Positions 1 through 8,967 of a stretch of 64,000 nucleotides of DNA are shown here, piece after piece. The translations under genes and the position numbers were made by a program. Each line of letters begins with the position of its first letter. The first letter of the stretch is position 1. The DNA is taken from positions 62,001-126,000 of the forward strand of contig CAWCJS010000024.1 in assembly GCA_963795795.1 (NCBI GenBank). The letters run 5' to 3'. This DNA comes from Palsa-504 sp963795795 (lineage in GTDB: Bacteria; Actinomycetota; Actinomycetes; Streptosporangiales; Streptosporangiaceae). The notes below the pieces were generated by a model, which was given only the letters and a program-made list of their open reading frames with translations, did not search any database and was not told the origin of the DNA.

Positions 1-1
1 C

Positions 2-439
2 CGGCTCCGCCAGGCCGGCCCGGCCAGCCAGGTCACGGCCGACCCCGCCGACCCCGAAACCGCCCGCCTGCTCGGCTGGACCGAACTCGGCCCAGGCACC
101 GCCGACCGCGGAACCGTCAGCACCGGCCAGCTCCACCTCCCCGACGTCGCGCCGCCAGGCACCCACGGTCCCGTGCGCATCTTCTACCGGCCCGAAGACC
201 TGCTCCTCGGAACACCGCCCGCCGGAATGCCTCCCGCCGCCAGCCTCACCGCCCCGGCCGCGCAGGTCCTCCCCACCCGGCCCCTGGCCCGCATCACCCT
301 GGCCGCCGACCCGCCCCTGACCGCGCTCGTGCTGCACCGAGACCTCGAATCACTCCGCCCGCAGCCCGGCGAACCGATCACCGTAACGATCCCCCCTGGC
401 AGCGTCCGCATCTTCCTCGCGGCACCAGATACCGCCTGA
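2..439 (+). CDS. ABC transporter ATP-binding protein, C-terminal part (molybdate/sulfate type), partial
   Basis: This is an open frame running in from the left window edge to a TGA at 437-439. Only the region after the nucleotide-binding domain is present. It reads TARLLGWTELGPGT early on and VRIFYRPEDLLL at about residue 59, which match the regulatory/TOBE-like C-terminal extension of sulfate, molybdate or iron-type importer ATPases (ModC/CysA/PotA group). That extension binds the transported anion or controls ATPase activity. No Walker motifs are visible because they lie outside the window. The substrate is inferred from family resemblance only; molybdate is the best guess. A sulfite/organosulfonate-type permease follows 135 bp downstream on the same strand, which fits anion handling but does not prove it. 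Confidence 0.7.
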   Translation, partial: RLRQAGPASQVTADPADPETARLLGWTELGPGTADRGTVSTGQLHLPDVAPPGTHGPVRIFYRPEDLLLGTPPAGMPPAASLTAPAAQVLPTRPLARITLAADPPLTALVLHRDLESLRPQPGEPITVTIPPGSVRIFLAAPDTA

Positions 440-574
440 AACAGCCAGCACAGCACCCGGCCACACCAACGCCGTACGACTGCGATCTGAGCCCGGGGTT
501 GGACTAGCCGGCCATCCGGCCGGACACATCGGCCGCTAACAGGGTTTGACCTGCGCAAACTTGCCGGTCATCAG

Positions 575-1403
575 GTGCGCGGGCAGCCCGGAGCCGGTTA
601 CTGTGGCCAGGTGCTCGGCGCTGGGTGGACCGAGGCCGCGGCCCTGGCGGCGGCCTTCGCCGTCTCGGCCGTGGCCACCCCGGCGGGCATCTCCGGGGCG
701 GTCGTCCTGCTCCCGTTCCAGGTCAGCGTGCTGGGCACGCCCAGCCCGGCCGTCACCCCCACCAACCTGCTCTACAACGTGGTCTCCACCCCCGGCGCGC
801 TGTACCGGTACCGGCGCCAGCACCAGACCGGCGGTCGGCTGGCCCTGCTCCTGACCGCCGGGACCCTGCCCGGCGTGATCACCGGATCCATCATCCGCGT
901 CGAACTGGTCCCCGGTCCCCGCATCTTCGACCTGATGATCGCCGCCCTGCTGCTGCCGCTGGGCAGCTGGCTCGCCGTCACTGGCCCCGCCCGCGACCGC
1001 AACCCGGCCCGCCCGGCCCGCCAGATCCCGGCTTCCCGTGCTGATCTTCCTGGCCTGCCTGACCGGCTGCGCCGGCGGCATCTACGGCATCGGCGGCGGC
1101 TCGATCCTGGCACCCATCTTGATCGGGTCCGGCCGCCCGGCCGCCGAAGTCGCCCCGGCCGCCCTCGCCTCCACCTTCGTGACCTCCCTCGGCGGCGTGA
1201 TCACCTTCACCATCTTGGCCATCAGCAAGAGCCCGGTCGCCCCGAACTGGCCCACCGGCATCGCCCTGGGCATCGGCGGCATCGCCGGCGGCTACACCGG
1301 CGCCCGGATACAGTCCCGGCTCCCCGACACCCTGATCCGCCGCATCCTCGGCACCCTCGCCATCGCCATCGCCGCCCAGTACCTCTGGTCCGGGCTGAAC
1401 TGA
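575..1403 (+). pseudogene. TauE/SafE family permease, split by one frameshift
   Basis: Two adjacent frames together encode one TauE/SafE (anion/sulfite exporter) membrane protein of about 265 residues, the usual size. The first frame (from GTG 575, or better GTG 611) carries the N-terminal half with hydrophobic helices and the family-like stretch TPTNLLYNVVSTPGALYRYR. The second frame (from about 1035 to the stop at 1403) begins LIFLACLTGCAGGIYGIGGG, the expected start of the second repeat, and ends with a conserved helix. The reading frame moves by +1 near 1030-1038. Both halves look fully conserved, so a sequencing indel is as likely as a true pseudogene. Members export sulfite, sulfoacetate or related anions; the ABC ATPase tail just upstream is compatible with anion transport. 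Confidence 0.75.
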
Positions 1404-1638
1404 GCCCGCCGCCGCCGTCGGCCAAACTGGTCAGCCCAGCAATTGCGCGCGCCACGGGCGGATAGGTCAAGCCGCCGCGCGGAGATCAGCTGCCCGGCCA
1501 CCGGCAAGGCAGGGGCGCCACAAGCCCCGCTAAACAGGGTGGAACCGGCGCGAGCGGGGTCGGAACGGGCGGCGGGCGGCCGGGTGGTTCTCGGTGGCTA
1601 TGCTTCTGCCCTAATGGCGGGTCAGGCAGGGAGACGTG

Positions 1639-2880
1639 ATGGAGGGCGCGGTTCCGTTCGGGGTGGGCGAATTGCTTCCCTCGGATCAGCGGGCCCTGGT
1701 GCGGTGGCTGGATGACCTGTCCGCGAAGGCCGACGCCCGGGGCGAGGTGCCGCTGCTTCCCGTGGTCGAGGAATTCCGGCAGCTGATCGAGCGGGACCCC
1801 GTGGTGTCGATGCTGTTCGTGTCCATGCTGAGGCAGGTCCCCTATAACCAGACGCCGGACTACGAGCCGCAGGTCAGGACGGTGGACAAGCTGCTCAGGC
1901 TCCTCAACCACATCCTGACGGAGGCCCCGGAGTACAACGACACCGCGCTCGTCGGCTGCCCGATCGTCGCGATCCTGTGCTGGGCGATGGGCACCCACGC
2001 CGGGTTCGCCGCGTTCCTGAACGACCGGGTCAACGCCCAGCTCAAGAAGCTACTGAACGAGTGGGGGATCTTCCTGCGGTCCGCCGATTCGGCCAGCGTG
2101 CTCGACGATTCGGAGGCGGGCTGGTTCGGGCGCCACGCGCTGGCCAAGATGCCGCACTTTGCCGAGGAGTTCGTGTGCGACCCGGGCGCGCCGCACTACG
2201 GCTTTACCTCGTGGGACGACTTCTTCACCCGGCGGTTCCGCCCGGGGGCCCGGCCGGTGGCCTCCCCCGACGACCCCGACGTCGTCGTCAACGCCTGCGA
2301 GTCGGCGCCGTACCGGCTGCGATCCGGGGTGCGGCGGCACGACCACTTCTGGGTCAAGGGGCAGCCCTACTCCGTCGCGCACATGCTGGCCGACGACCCC
2401 TGGGCCGAGGCGTTCGTCGGCGGGACCGTCTACCAGGCGTACCTCAGCGCGCTCAGCTACCACCGCTGGCACAGCCCGGTTGACGGGCGGATCGCGAAGG
2501 CCTACGTGCAGGACGGCACGTACTACGCCGGGGCGCCCGCCGAGGGGTACGACCCATCGGGCGGGAACGAGTCGCAGGCTTACCTCACCGAGATCGCCAC
2601 CAGGGCCATCATTTTCATCGAGGCCGATAACCCCGCTATCGGGCTGATGTGCGTCCTGCCGGTCGGCATGGCGGAGGTCTCCACCTGCGAGATCACGGTG
2701 TACGAGGGGCAGCGGGTGAAGAAGGGCGACCAGCTCGGCATGTTCCACTTCGGCGGGTCGACGCACTGCCTGATGTTCGGGCCGGGGGTGAATCTCGACT
2801 TCGACCTCCACGGGCAGCGGCCCAGCCTGAGGTCGCGGAACATCCCGGTCAACGCGCGGATCGCAACGGTGGTGCGGTAG
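1639..2880 (+). CDS. Phosphatidylserine decarboxylase-like protein
   Basis: A protein of about 413 residues with an N-terminal PSDC-type helical domain and a C-terminal pyruvoyl-dependent decarboxylase domain. The family motif YHRWHSPVDG is present near residue 275, and the autocatalytic cleavage motif appears as FGGSTH with the serine at about residue 374, where cleavage would create the pyruvoyl cofactor. The start ATG 1639 is preceded by GGGAG at 1629-1633; GTG 1636 is in frame but too close to that site. Known relatives decarboxylate phosphatidylserine or, in the PSDC-containing branch, free amino acids such as tryptophan. The lack of obvious N-terminal membrane helices and the PSDC domain make a soluble amino-acid decarboxylase possible. 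Substrate unresolved. Confidence 0.85.
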   Translation: MEGAVPFGVGELLPSDQRALVRWLDDLSAKADARGEVPLLPVVEEFRQLIERDPVVSMLFVSMLRQVPYNQTPDYEPQVRTVDKLLRLLNHILTEAPEYNDTALVGCPIVAILCWAMGTHAGFAAFLNDRVNAQLKKLLNEWGIFLRSADSASVLDDSEAGWFGRHALAKMPHFAEEFVCDPGAPHYGFTSWDDFFTRRFRPGARPVASPDDPDVVVNACESAPYRLRSGVRRHDHFWVKGQPYSVAHMLADDPWAEAFVGGTVYQAYLSALSYHRWHSPVDGRIAKAYVQDGTYYAGAPAEGYDPSGGNESQAYLTEIATRAIIFIEADNPAIGLMCVLPVGMAEVSTCEITVYEGQRVKKGDQLGMFHFGGSTHCLMFGPGVNLDFDLHGQRPSLRSRNIPVNARIATVVR

Positions 2881-2897
2881 CGGGGTGGTGCGGTAGC

Positions 2898-2927
2898 GGG
2901 TGGCGGGTGGCGGGTGGCGGGTGGCGG
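2898..2927 (+). repeat. GGGTGGC heptamer tandem array (G-quadruplex-like)
   Basis: GGG runs occur at 2898, 2905, 2912 and 2919, exactly 7 bp apart with TGGC loops, directly after the stop of the decarboxylase-like gene. The array lies between two convergent genes. It meets the textbook pattern for an intramolecular G-quadruplex and is also a slippage-prone microsatellite. Confidence 0.75.
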
Positions 2928-2952
2928 CCGGTCCAGTTTCTCCGGGCTCGCC

Positions 2953-4203
2953 TCAGCCGCGGTGGCTGACCCAGACCGAGATGTGGGCGGGTTCCAGGGC
3001 CTGCCGGACGACACCGGTCAGGTCGTCTCGCACCGAGTCCAGGTCCACGGCGTCCTTCAGCCGCGCGGCGAACGCGGATACGGCCTCGTCGGCGTCATAG
3101 CGCGCCCGGTTGAAGCGGCGGTCCACCGCGCGCTGCACCCGCCGGCGCACGGGAGCGAACAGCGCGGCCGCGGCCAGGGTCGAGGCGGCCACGGCCACCG
3201 TGCTGTGGAAGCGCAGGACCTGCGTGGCCAGCAGGACCAGCCCGGCGTACACCCCGACCAGCACGCCGGTCACGATCGCGTAGGCCAGGGTCCGGCTGAT
3301 GATCCGGTCGATGTCGTACAGGCGGTACTTGAGGATGCCGACGCCGATGCCCGCGGGTAGCGCGGCGAGCCCGATCCCGAGCACCTGCCCCGAGACGCTC
3401 GTCGACGGGATGCCGAACGAGATGGCGACCACGGCCACAGTGACCGCACCCCCGCTGAGCCAACCACTTGAGCTGCTGGCGGCGGTCGCCGGTGGCGCGC
3501 CGCCAGCTCAGCACCTGGTGGGCTACGAACGAAAGCCACATCACCAGGATCGCGGCCAGCCCCAGCACCTCGGCCCCGGCAAGCGCGCCGCCGGAGTGAT
3601 GGGCGCTGGTAACGATGTCCCCGAAGGAGTCGAGGTGGACGTCGTGACCGGCGACCGCGGCGATCGCCGGGCCGATGATCGCCGCCGACGCCAAGGCGCT
3701 GGCCACCGCGTAGGCCAGCAGCACCCACCGCCAGCGCCGCGAGGCCAGCCTGCCGTCTGGGAACAGCAGGATCACGACCGGGAACATCAGGATCGCGGGC
3801 GCCCACAGCGGCTGGAGGATCACGGCGGCTCTCGCGAGCGGGAGGCCGTGGTGGCCGAACCGGTAGTAGAGGACGGCGTACAATCCGGCGATGCCGCTGA
3901 GCAGGAAGAGCAAGATGAAGCCGATGAGGATCCAGCCGATCGGGTTCCGCGGCTGGCGCCGGAGCCACGACGACGCCCACGCCTGCGTAGATCAGGACGA
4001 CGGGGACGATCGGGCCCGAGCCGAGGATCGACAGCTGGTGGACGGGGCCGGCCAGCGCTATCGCTAGCGGCCATCAGCACCAGCGCGACCGCGCCCAGGA
4101 CCAGTGCGGTGGTCGGCGACGCCAGGCGGAAACGGCGCGCGCCGACGCCTGCGGTGGCCGATCCCGGCCCGCCCGCTGGCGGTGTCCTCCCCATGAGCGC
4201 CAC
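2953..4203 (-). pseudogene. Multi-pass membrane sensor-like protein, broken by three frameshifts
   Basis: Four consecutive frame segments reconstruct one protein homologous to the intact gene at 48838-50070. The N-terminus starts at GTG 4203 and reads GARRFRLASPTTALVLGAVA; the frame shifts near 4062, again near 3965 (resuming at RQPRNPIGWILIGFILLFLL), and a third time near 3455 (after RRQQLKWLA). The C-terminal piece is shared almost word for word with the paralog: KYRLYDIDRIISRTLAYAIV, then VQRAVDRRFNRARYDADEAV. The family has about seven helices followed by a short cytoplasmic tail and no kinase domain. All segments remain conserved between the shifts, so the breaks are either very recent or base-calling errors. 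Confidence 0.75.
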
Positions 4204-4239
4204 GGTACGCCCGGAGCGTTACGGGGAGCGTTACCGCGA

Positions 4240-4896
4240 TCAAGCCTTGGCCGCGCCGAAGGTGACCGTGATGTGCTTAAACCCGAGGGACGTGAGCATG
4301 CCGGTGAGCATCCCCTCGGTGTTCTTCTGCGCCTGGGCGAGGAGCGGGCTGTGCTGGGCGGCGGTCTGGATCTTCTGCTGCGCCAGGACGTAGACCTGCT
4401 GCTGGCTGTTCGGGTTGCCGGAGAAGAAGTTGCCGATCCGGTTGAAGAGCCCCTGCTGTTCGGCGTACACGTACGACTGCGAGACGTCCAGCACGGCGGG
4501 CTCGAGCTGCGCCCTGGGGAGCGCGACCGTCACCGTGGTCCGGTCCGCGCTGACGGTGATGGCGCTGCCCTTGAGCTGCGAGAAATCGATGAAGGCGATG
4601 TCGGTCCCCTGCCCGATGAACAGCGTCTCGCTGCCCGCGAGGAAGGACGGGATCAGCGACACCCGCTTGGTGAGGTCGACCACGACCTCGAACGAGCCGC
4701 TGGCCGCCTCGTAGCGGCTGAGCGCGGTGATGGACTTGAGCAGGACGGGCTGGCTGGTCACCGTGGTGGTCTCCGCGAACGGATTCTTCAGCTGCGGCAG
4801 CAGGTGGATCGCGGAGAGGACCAGGATCAGGACCACGGCGGACGCGATGGCGGCCGCCAGGCCGGCCAGCGAGCTCACCCTCGGCGTGCGCGCCAT
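4240..4896 (-). CDS. DUF4230 domain-containing membrane-anchored protein
   Basis: A 218-residue protein with one N-terminal transmembrane helix at about residues 10-30 followed by an extracytoplasmic DUF4230 region. The domain carries alternating beta strands and the stretch VDLTKRVSLIPSFLAGSETL, and ends in amphipathic helices. DUF4230 proteins are widespread in actinobacteria and firmicutes and have no assigned biochemical function. The gene lies 36 bp upstream (in its transcription direction) of the broken sensor-like gene and could share a transcript with it. No catalytic residues are evident. Confidence 0.8.
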   Translation of the reverse strand: MARTPRVSSLAGLAAAIASAVVLILVLSAIHLLPQLKNPFAETTTVTSQPVLLKSITALSRYEAASGSFEVVVDLTKRVSLIPSFLAGSETLFIGQGTDIAFIDFSQLKGSAITVSADRTTVTVALPRAQLEPAVLDVSQSYVYAEQQGLFNRIGNFFSGNPNSQQQVYVLAQQKIQTAAQHSPLLAQAQKNTEGMLTGMLTSLGFKHITVTFGAAKA

Positions 4897-5009
4897 TTCC
4901 CCTGCCTCGTGTTCGAGCGTGATTCCAGGGCGCCCGTCAGCTACCCGCGCCGGTTCAGATAATTCGGGCCGGGCCGCATATTGCGCGTGGCCTGGGAAGC
5001 TACACGTGC

Positions 5010-5231
5010 ATGTACAGGTACGGGTTCGGGCGGCGCCGCGAGAGGTTCGACGGCCGCCGGTGGCGGCCGAGATCCAGGGCCGTCGGCTGCCTGCTGTGGG
5101 TCGTGCTGCTGATCGCGATCCTCATCGTGCTCGCGCTGGCGTTTGGCGGGTTCCAGAAGGGCACCAAGTACAACAGCGGGCTCGGAGCCGCGCACCCGGA
5201 CTTCGGCACGGTCGCGGTGGCGGCTCATTAG
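5010..5231 (+). CDS. Small single-pass membrane protein
   Basis: A 73-residue product with a strongly basic Arg-rich N-terminus (residues 1-24), one hydrophobic helix of about 23 residues (VGCLLWVVLLIAILIVLALA) and a short polar tail. The positive-inside rule predicts a cytoplasmic N-terminus. The composition and codon pattern look like a genuine actinomycete small membrane protein, but the ribosome binding site is weak. No function can be assigned. It is divergent from the DUF4230 gene, with 113 bp between the two starts. Confidence 0.55.
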   Translation: MYRYGFGRRRERFDGRRWRPRSRAVGCLLWVVLLIAILIVLALAFGGFQKGTKYNSGLGAAHPDFGTVAVAAH

Positions 5232-5234
5232 GGT

Positions 5235-5430
5235 TTACAGCACCGTTGCGGTAGGACCCGACGGCGACTAGGCCCAGCGGACCGAGGACGAGCGACTCGA
5301 GCGCGTCGTAGGAAGTGATGCGCGTGAGCGCCTTGTATAGCGGGGCGTTCACCTCCTGGCCGGCGATCGTCCGGTATCCGGGCCACGGAGTCGGCCAATT
5401 CGGCGGCACCGAGATCGCCGCCATGGCAGA
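5235..5430 (-). pseudogene. Possible remnant of an MFS transporter C-terminal half
   Basis: The minus strand contains a stretch reading LTRITSYDALESLVLGPLGL. This resembles the conserved stretch after the middle loop of MFS_3-type exporters (typically LSRVSSYD...GSLVLLPLG...AGPL). It is embedded in otherwise unrecognisable sequence with no complete frame, so at most about 40 residues remain. The match is by eye and short. An alternative is chance similarity in GC-rich DNA. Confidence 0.3.
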
Positions 5431-5463
5431 ACCCTGAGGCTGGCGGTATGCCATAGTCCACGC

Positions 5464-6204
5464 ATGACAGTGTTTGACGATCTGGACGCGGAGCAGTCCA
5501 GGCTGGACGACATCCTGGCTCTGCTCGATGAGGCGCAGTGGCTGGCGCCGTCGGCGGCGCAGGGGTGGACGGTGGCCGACGTGGTGCTGCACCTGGCCCA
5601 GTCGGAGGAGGCGGTCCAGGCCGCCATGACGGGCGGCGGTCTCCGGTCGGGGCTGGCCGCGGCCGGCGGGAACTCCATGGACGAGCGGGCCGAGGCGGCG
5701 GTCCGGGCCGAGCGGGCCGCGCCTGCTTCGGTCTTTGATCGGTGGCGGCGGGCCCGGAGCGCGGCGCTGGCCGCGCTGACGGCGGGCGATCCCGATCAGC
5801 CGGTCACCTGGGTGACCGGGCCGGTCAAGCCGGCCACGCTCGCTACGACGCGGCTGGCCGAGCACTGGGCGCACGGCCTGGATATCACCGGGCCGCTCGG
5901 GCTGGAGTTTCCCGACACGGATCGGCTGCGGCACATCGCCTGGCTGGCCCACCGGACGCTGCCGTACGCGCTGGCCGTGGCGGGCGAGTCGCCGACCGTG
6001 GCGGTGCGGTGCGAGCTGACCGACCCGGCCGGATCGCAGACCTGGCGGTACGGCCCGGCGGACGCCGAGTCGGCCATCGCCGGGCCGGCCGGGGAGTTCT
6101 GCCGGGTGGCTGTGCGCCGACTGGCTCCGGCGGACGCCCGGCTGACCGCGACCGGCCCGCATGGGGCCACGGCGCTGCGCGTGCTGCGGACCTACGCCGA
6201 ATAG
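5464..6204 (+). CDS. TIGR03084-type protein (mycothiol-dependent maleylpyruvate isomerase / DinB-like fold)
   Basis: A 246-residue protein of the TIGR03084 group, with a DinB-like four-helix N-terminal domain related to mycothiol-dependent maleylpyruvate isomerases. WTVADVVLHLAQSEE near residue 35 supplies the first putative metal-binding histidine, and RLAEHWAHGLDI near residue 135 supplies two further histidines in the expected spacing. These are the usual divalent-metal ligands of the family. The C-terminal third is the family-specific beta-rich extension. Exact activity is not established for this subgroup; mycothiol- or thiol-dependent isomerase/transferase chemistry is an inference. It lies tail to tail with the thiolase operon. 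Confidence 0.8.
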   Translation: MTVFDDLDAEQSRLDDILALLDEAQWLAPSAAQGWTVADVVLHLAQSEEAVQAAMTGGGLRSGLAAAGGNSMDERAEAAVRAERAAPASVFDRWRRARSAALAALTAGDPDQPVTWVTGPVKPATLATTRLAEHWAHGLDITGPLGLEFPDTDRLRHIAWLAHRTLPYALAVAGESPTVAVRCELTDPAGSQTWRYGPADAESAIAGPAGEFCRVAVRRLAPADARLTATGPHGATALRVLRTYAE

Positions 6205-6281
6205 GTGGGCGCTGGGGCACCCAACGACCGATAGACGGGCGGATAGCCACGGACGGGAGGGGAGCACCACGACGGGTAGCG

Positions 6282-7433
6282 TCACGGGCGCGGGTGGCGG
6301 CCGAGGACGAGGACGCCGGCGGTGGAGAACGAGCCGCCGTTGCCGAGGACGACGCTGATGTCGGCGGTTCCGACCTGGGCGGCGGCCTCGCCGCGGACCT
6401 GGCGGACGGACTCGAGGATGGCGAACATGCCGTACATCCCGGTGTGGGTGTAGGACAGGCCGCCGCCGTTGGTGTTGAGCGGGAGGCGGCCGCCCGGCTC
6501 GGTGTTGCCGTCGGCGATGAACGCGCCCGCCTCGCCCCGGCCGACGAAGCCGAGGGCCTCCAGGCCGTAGATCGGCACGTGCGCGAACGCGTCGTAGATC
6601 ATCAGGTGCCCGACGTCGGCGGGGCCGATCCCGGCCTCGGCGAAGGCGTCCTGGCCGGCCAGGCGGAAGGCCTGCGAGGCGGTGAAGTCGGCCAGCTGCG
6701 AGATCAGCGGGGTCTCGGACGACTCGCCGGTGCCGAGCACGTGGACGGCGGGCTTGGGGAAGTCCGCGGCGCGGTCGGCGGAGGTGATGACGAGGGCGCC
6801 GCCGCCGTCGGTGACCAGGCAGCATTCGAGCAGGTGGAAGGGGTAGGCGATCATCCGCGAGGCCAGCACGTCCTCGACCGTGATCGGGTCACGGTAGGCC
6901 GCGCGGGGGTTCTTGGCCGCCCACCGGCGCTGCGCGACCGCGACGTAGGCGAGCTGTTCGTGGGTGAGCCCGAGGTCCTTCATGTACCGCAGGGCGGTGA
7001 TCGTGAAGGTGGTCGTGGGGCCGAACGTGCCGTACGGCGTCTCGAACTGCCCGGTCACCGAGGACGGGGCGCCGCGGAACGGCGTGGCGCCGACCCGGGA
7101 TCGCCCGGACTCGCCGTGGGTGACCAGGACCGTCCGCGCGTAGCCGGCCCTGATGGCCGCCGCGGCGTGCCTGACGTGCAGCAGGAACGAGGTGCCGCCG
7201 ACCCCGGTGCCGTCGATCCAGCGCGGGACGATGCCGAGCGCGTGCGCGACCTGGACCGGCCCCGGGGCCGAGACGGTGGCGATCCCGTCGATGTCGCGCG
7301 TGCTCAGGCCGGCGTCGCGGATCGCGTTGACGGCGGCCTCCAGGTGCAGGGCCAGCGTGGAGTGATCCGGCAGCTTGCCGATCTCATCCGTCTCGGCCGC
7401 GCCCGCGATGATGACGCCCGGCGCGCCGCTCAC
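6282..7433 (-). CDS. Thiolase-fold acyl-CoA acetyltransferase / lipid-transfer-type aldolase
   Basis: A 383-residue thiolase-superfamily protein of the non-decarboxylating SCP-x/lipid-transfer type. It starts GVIIAGAAETDEIGKLPD, typical of that group, has the nucleophile-region helix GIVPRWIDGTGVGGTSFLLH, and ends with the thiolase C-terminal Gly-rich loop (LNTNGGGLSYTHTGM and VVLGNGGSFSTAGVLVLG). In the nucleophile segment the usual Cys is not obvious, which fits retro-aldolase members such as Ltp2 as well as thiolases. It overlaps the upstream DUF35 gene by 4 bp (7430-7433). A DUF35 partner is required by several such enzymes, so the two probably form a complex that performs the last chain-shortening step of an acyl-CoA degradation route. 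Confidence 0.85.
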   Translation of the reverse strand: MSGAPGVIIAGAAETDEIGKLPDHSTLALHLEAAVNAIRDAGLSTRDIDGIATVSAPGPVQVAHALGIVPRWIDGTGVGGTSFLLHVRHAAAAIRAGYARTVLVTHGESGRSRVGATPFRGAPSSVTGQFETPYGTFGPTTTFTITALRYMKDLGLTHEQLAYVAVAQRRWAAKNPRAAYRDPITVEDVLASRMIAYPFHLLECCLVTDGGGALVITSADRAADFPKPAVHVLGTGESSETPLISQLADFTASQAFRLAGQDAFAEAGIGPADVGHLMIYDAFAHVPIYGLEALGFVGRGEAGAFIADGNTEPGGRLPLNTNGGGLSYTHTGMYGMFAILESVRQVRGEAAAQVGTADISVVLGNGGSFSTAGVLVLGRHPRP

Positions 7434-7894
7434 GGGGCCGATCCTTCCGTGGCGGGCGTGAACATCGGCAGGTACACCTCGCCGCGCGGCTCGAACGTGA
7501 CCCGCAGCGGCATGTCGAGCACCAGGTCCTCCGGGGTGTTCGGCACGCCGACCAGGTTAGCCATCATCCGGGGGCCCTCGGCCAGCTCGACCACGGCGAT
7601 GGCGTAAGGGGCCTCGGCCTCGAAGCCGGGGGCGGGCCGGTGGTTGATCACGTAGGAGTACAGCGTCGCGTGGCCGCTGGCGGTGAACCACTCGACGTTG
7701 ACCGAGCCGCAGGCCGGGCAGACGGGGCGCGGGTAGAAGTAGGCCTGCCCGCAGTCGGTGCAGCGCTGCAGGCGCAGCTCGCCCGCGGCGCACCCGTCCC
7801 AGAAGGGCTGCGTCTCGGGGGTGGGGTGGGGAACTGGCTTGGTCTCCGGGGTGGGCTCGGAGAGGGGCTTGGGAGTCGGCACGGGCATGGTCAT
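7430..7894 (-). CDS. Zn-ribbon / OB-fold (DUF35) partner protein of the thiolase
   Basis: A 154-residue protein with a Pro/Thr-rich N-terminus (about residues 1-28), then the DUF35 rubredoxin-like zinc ribbon with C-x2-C and C-x2-C pairs (LQRCTDCGQAYFYPRPVCPA, then CG), and a C-terminal OB fold. The start ATG 7894 overlaps the TGA of the upstream SDR in ATGA, and its own stop overlaps the thiolase start, so the three genes are translationally coupled. DUF35 proteins act as obligate partners of thiolase-fold enzymes, for example ChsH2 with Ltp2 in steroid side-chain loss. Substrate here is unknown. Confidence 0.85.
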   Translation of the reverse strand: MTMPVPTPKPLSEPTPETKPVPHPTPETQPFWDGCAAGELRLQRCTDCGQAYFYPRPVCPACGSVNVEWFTASGHATLYSYVINHRPAPGFEAEAPYAIAVVELAEGPRMMANLVGVPNTPEDLVLDMPLRVTFEPRGEVYLPMFTPATEGSAP

Positions 7895-8772
7895 GACCGG
7901 CCGAGCATCGGCCCGAACGAACGCTCGACCTGCGCCGCGAGCGCGTCGAGCGACCACGGTCCGGTGCCGATGACCCGGACCACCGGCTGCGGGTTGTTGT
8001 ACAGGGCGACCTCGTACCCCATGGTGTGCACGATCCGGCCGGTGATCCAGCCGGACCGCTCGCTGGCCAGGTAGGCGACGAGCGGGGCTACGTTGTCCGG
8101 CGAGCGCTCGTCGCCGGCGGGCAGCCCGGCCCGGCGCCGCTCGTCCGGGACGGATTCGGTCATCCGCGTGGCCGCGCCCGGCGAGACGGCGTTGACCGTC
8201 ACCCCGTACCTGGCCAGTGAGTTGGCCGCCGAGTAGGTCAGGCCGACGATGCCCATCTTGGCCGCCGCGTAGTTCGGCTGCCCGGGGTTGCCGTGCAGCC
8301 CGGAGACCGACGTGAAGTTGATGATCCGGTTCTGAGCCGATGGGTCGCGCTGCTCGCGCCAGTGCGCCGCGGCGAACTTGGTGGTGTTGAACGAGCCCTT
8401 GAGGTGGACGCGGATCACGTCGTCCCACTCCTGCTCGGTCATGTTGAAGACCATCCGGTCGCGCAGGATGCCCGCCGTGTTGACCAGGACGTCGAGCCGC
8501 CCGAACGCGGCGATCGCGGTCTTGATCAGGTCCTCGGCGGCCGCGTGATCGGATACGTCGGCGCCGTTGGCCACGGCGGCGCCGCCGGTGGCGGCGATCT
8601 CGTCGGCCACTTGGCGCGCGGGCGCCGCGTCGGCGCCCGACCCGTCGAGCGCGCCGCCCAGGTCGTTGACCACTACGGAGGCGCCCTCGCTGGCCAGCAG
8701 CAGCGCCACCGACCGGCCGATCCCGCGGCCGGCACCGGTTACGATCACGACCCGCCCGTCCAGGCTTCCCAT
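7891..8772 (-). CDS. SDR oxidoreductase, (3R)-hydroxyacyl-CoA dehydrogenase-like
   Basis: A 293-residue classical SDR with the NAD(P) motif TGAGRGIG at about residues 12-19, a NAG-like motif as NTAG, and the catalytic YAAAK. The segment VVVNDLGGALDGSG after strand beta2 and the long inserted ADxAPARQVADEIAATGG are features of the 17-beta-HSD4/MFE-2 dehydrogenase group (Hsd4A-like). That predicts oxidation of a (3R)-hydroxyacyl-CoA to the 3-keto form, directly before the thiolase in the pathway. It is the first gene of a three-gene operon with 4-bp overlaps and is transcribed away from the TetR gene. Putative operators lie about 50-80 bp upstream of its start. Confidence 0.85.
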   Translation of the reverse strand: MGSLDGRVVIVTGAGRGIGRSVALLLASEGASVVVNDLGGALDGSGADAAPARQVADEIAATGGAAVANGADVSDHAAAEDLIKTAIAAFGRLDVLVNTAGILRDRMVFNMTEQEWDDVIRVHLKGSFNTTKFAAAHWREQRDPSAQNRIINFTSVSGLHGNPGQPNYAAAKMGIVGLTYSAANSLARYGVTVNAVSPGAATRMTESVPDERRRAGLPAGDERSPDNVAPLVAYLASERSGWITGRIVHTMGYEVALYNNPQPVVRVIGTGPWSLDALAAQVERSFGPMLGRS

Positions 8773-8821
8773 GGCGCTCGCCCTGGCCTTCCTGCCCGTA
8801 GGCTGCCGGTGCCGGCGGAGA

Positions 8822-8851
8822 TTAGAATGATCTTCTGGAATTAGCTTCTAG
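8822..8851. promoter_or_regulatory. Two overlapping degenerate TetR operators between SDR operon and tetR
   Basis: On the minus strand, 8851-8835 reads CTAGAAGCTAATTCCAG, matching 13 of 17 positions of the perfect palindrome core found at 9720-9736. An overlapping plus-strand copy at 8822-8838 (TTAGAATGATCTTCTGG) matches 11 of 17. They stand between the divergent SDR operon and tetR, in a locally AT-rich patch, so one regulator could control both directions. Confidence 0.6.
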
Positions 8852-8967
8852 ACCGAACGCCGGCTGTGTCAAGCTCCCGGCGGGCGGGCCGCCGCCCTTC
8901 CCGCGACCGGCGGCACGAGGCGAGGATAGCGCGCCCGCGGACCGGCGCGCGGATCGGTGAGGACGCG

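Noticed and set aside
5742..7607. Plus-strand frame of 621 codons opposite the thiolase and DUF35 genes
   Set aside because: It overlaps three well-supported genes and has a repetitive Gly/Ala/Arg/Asp composition, so it is a shadow frame.
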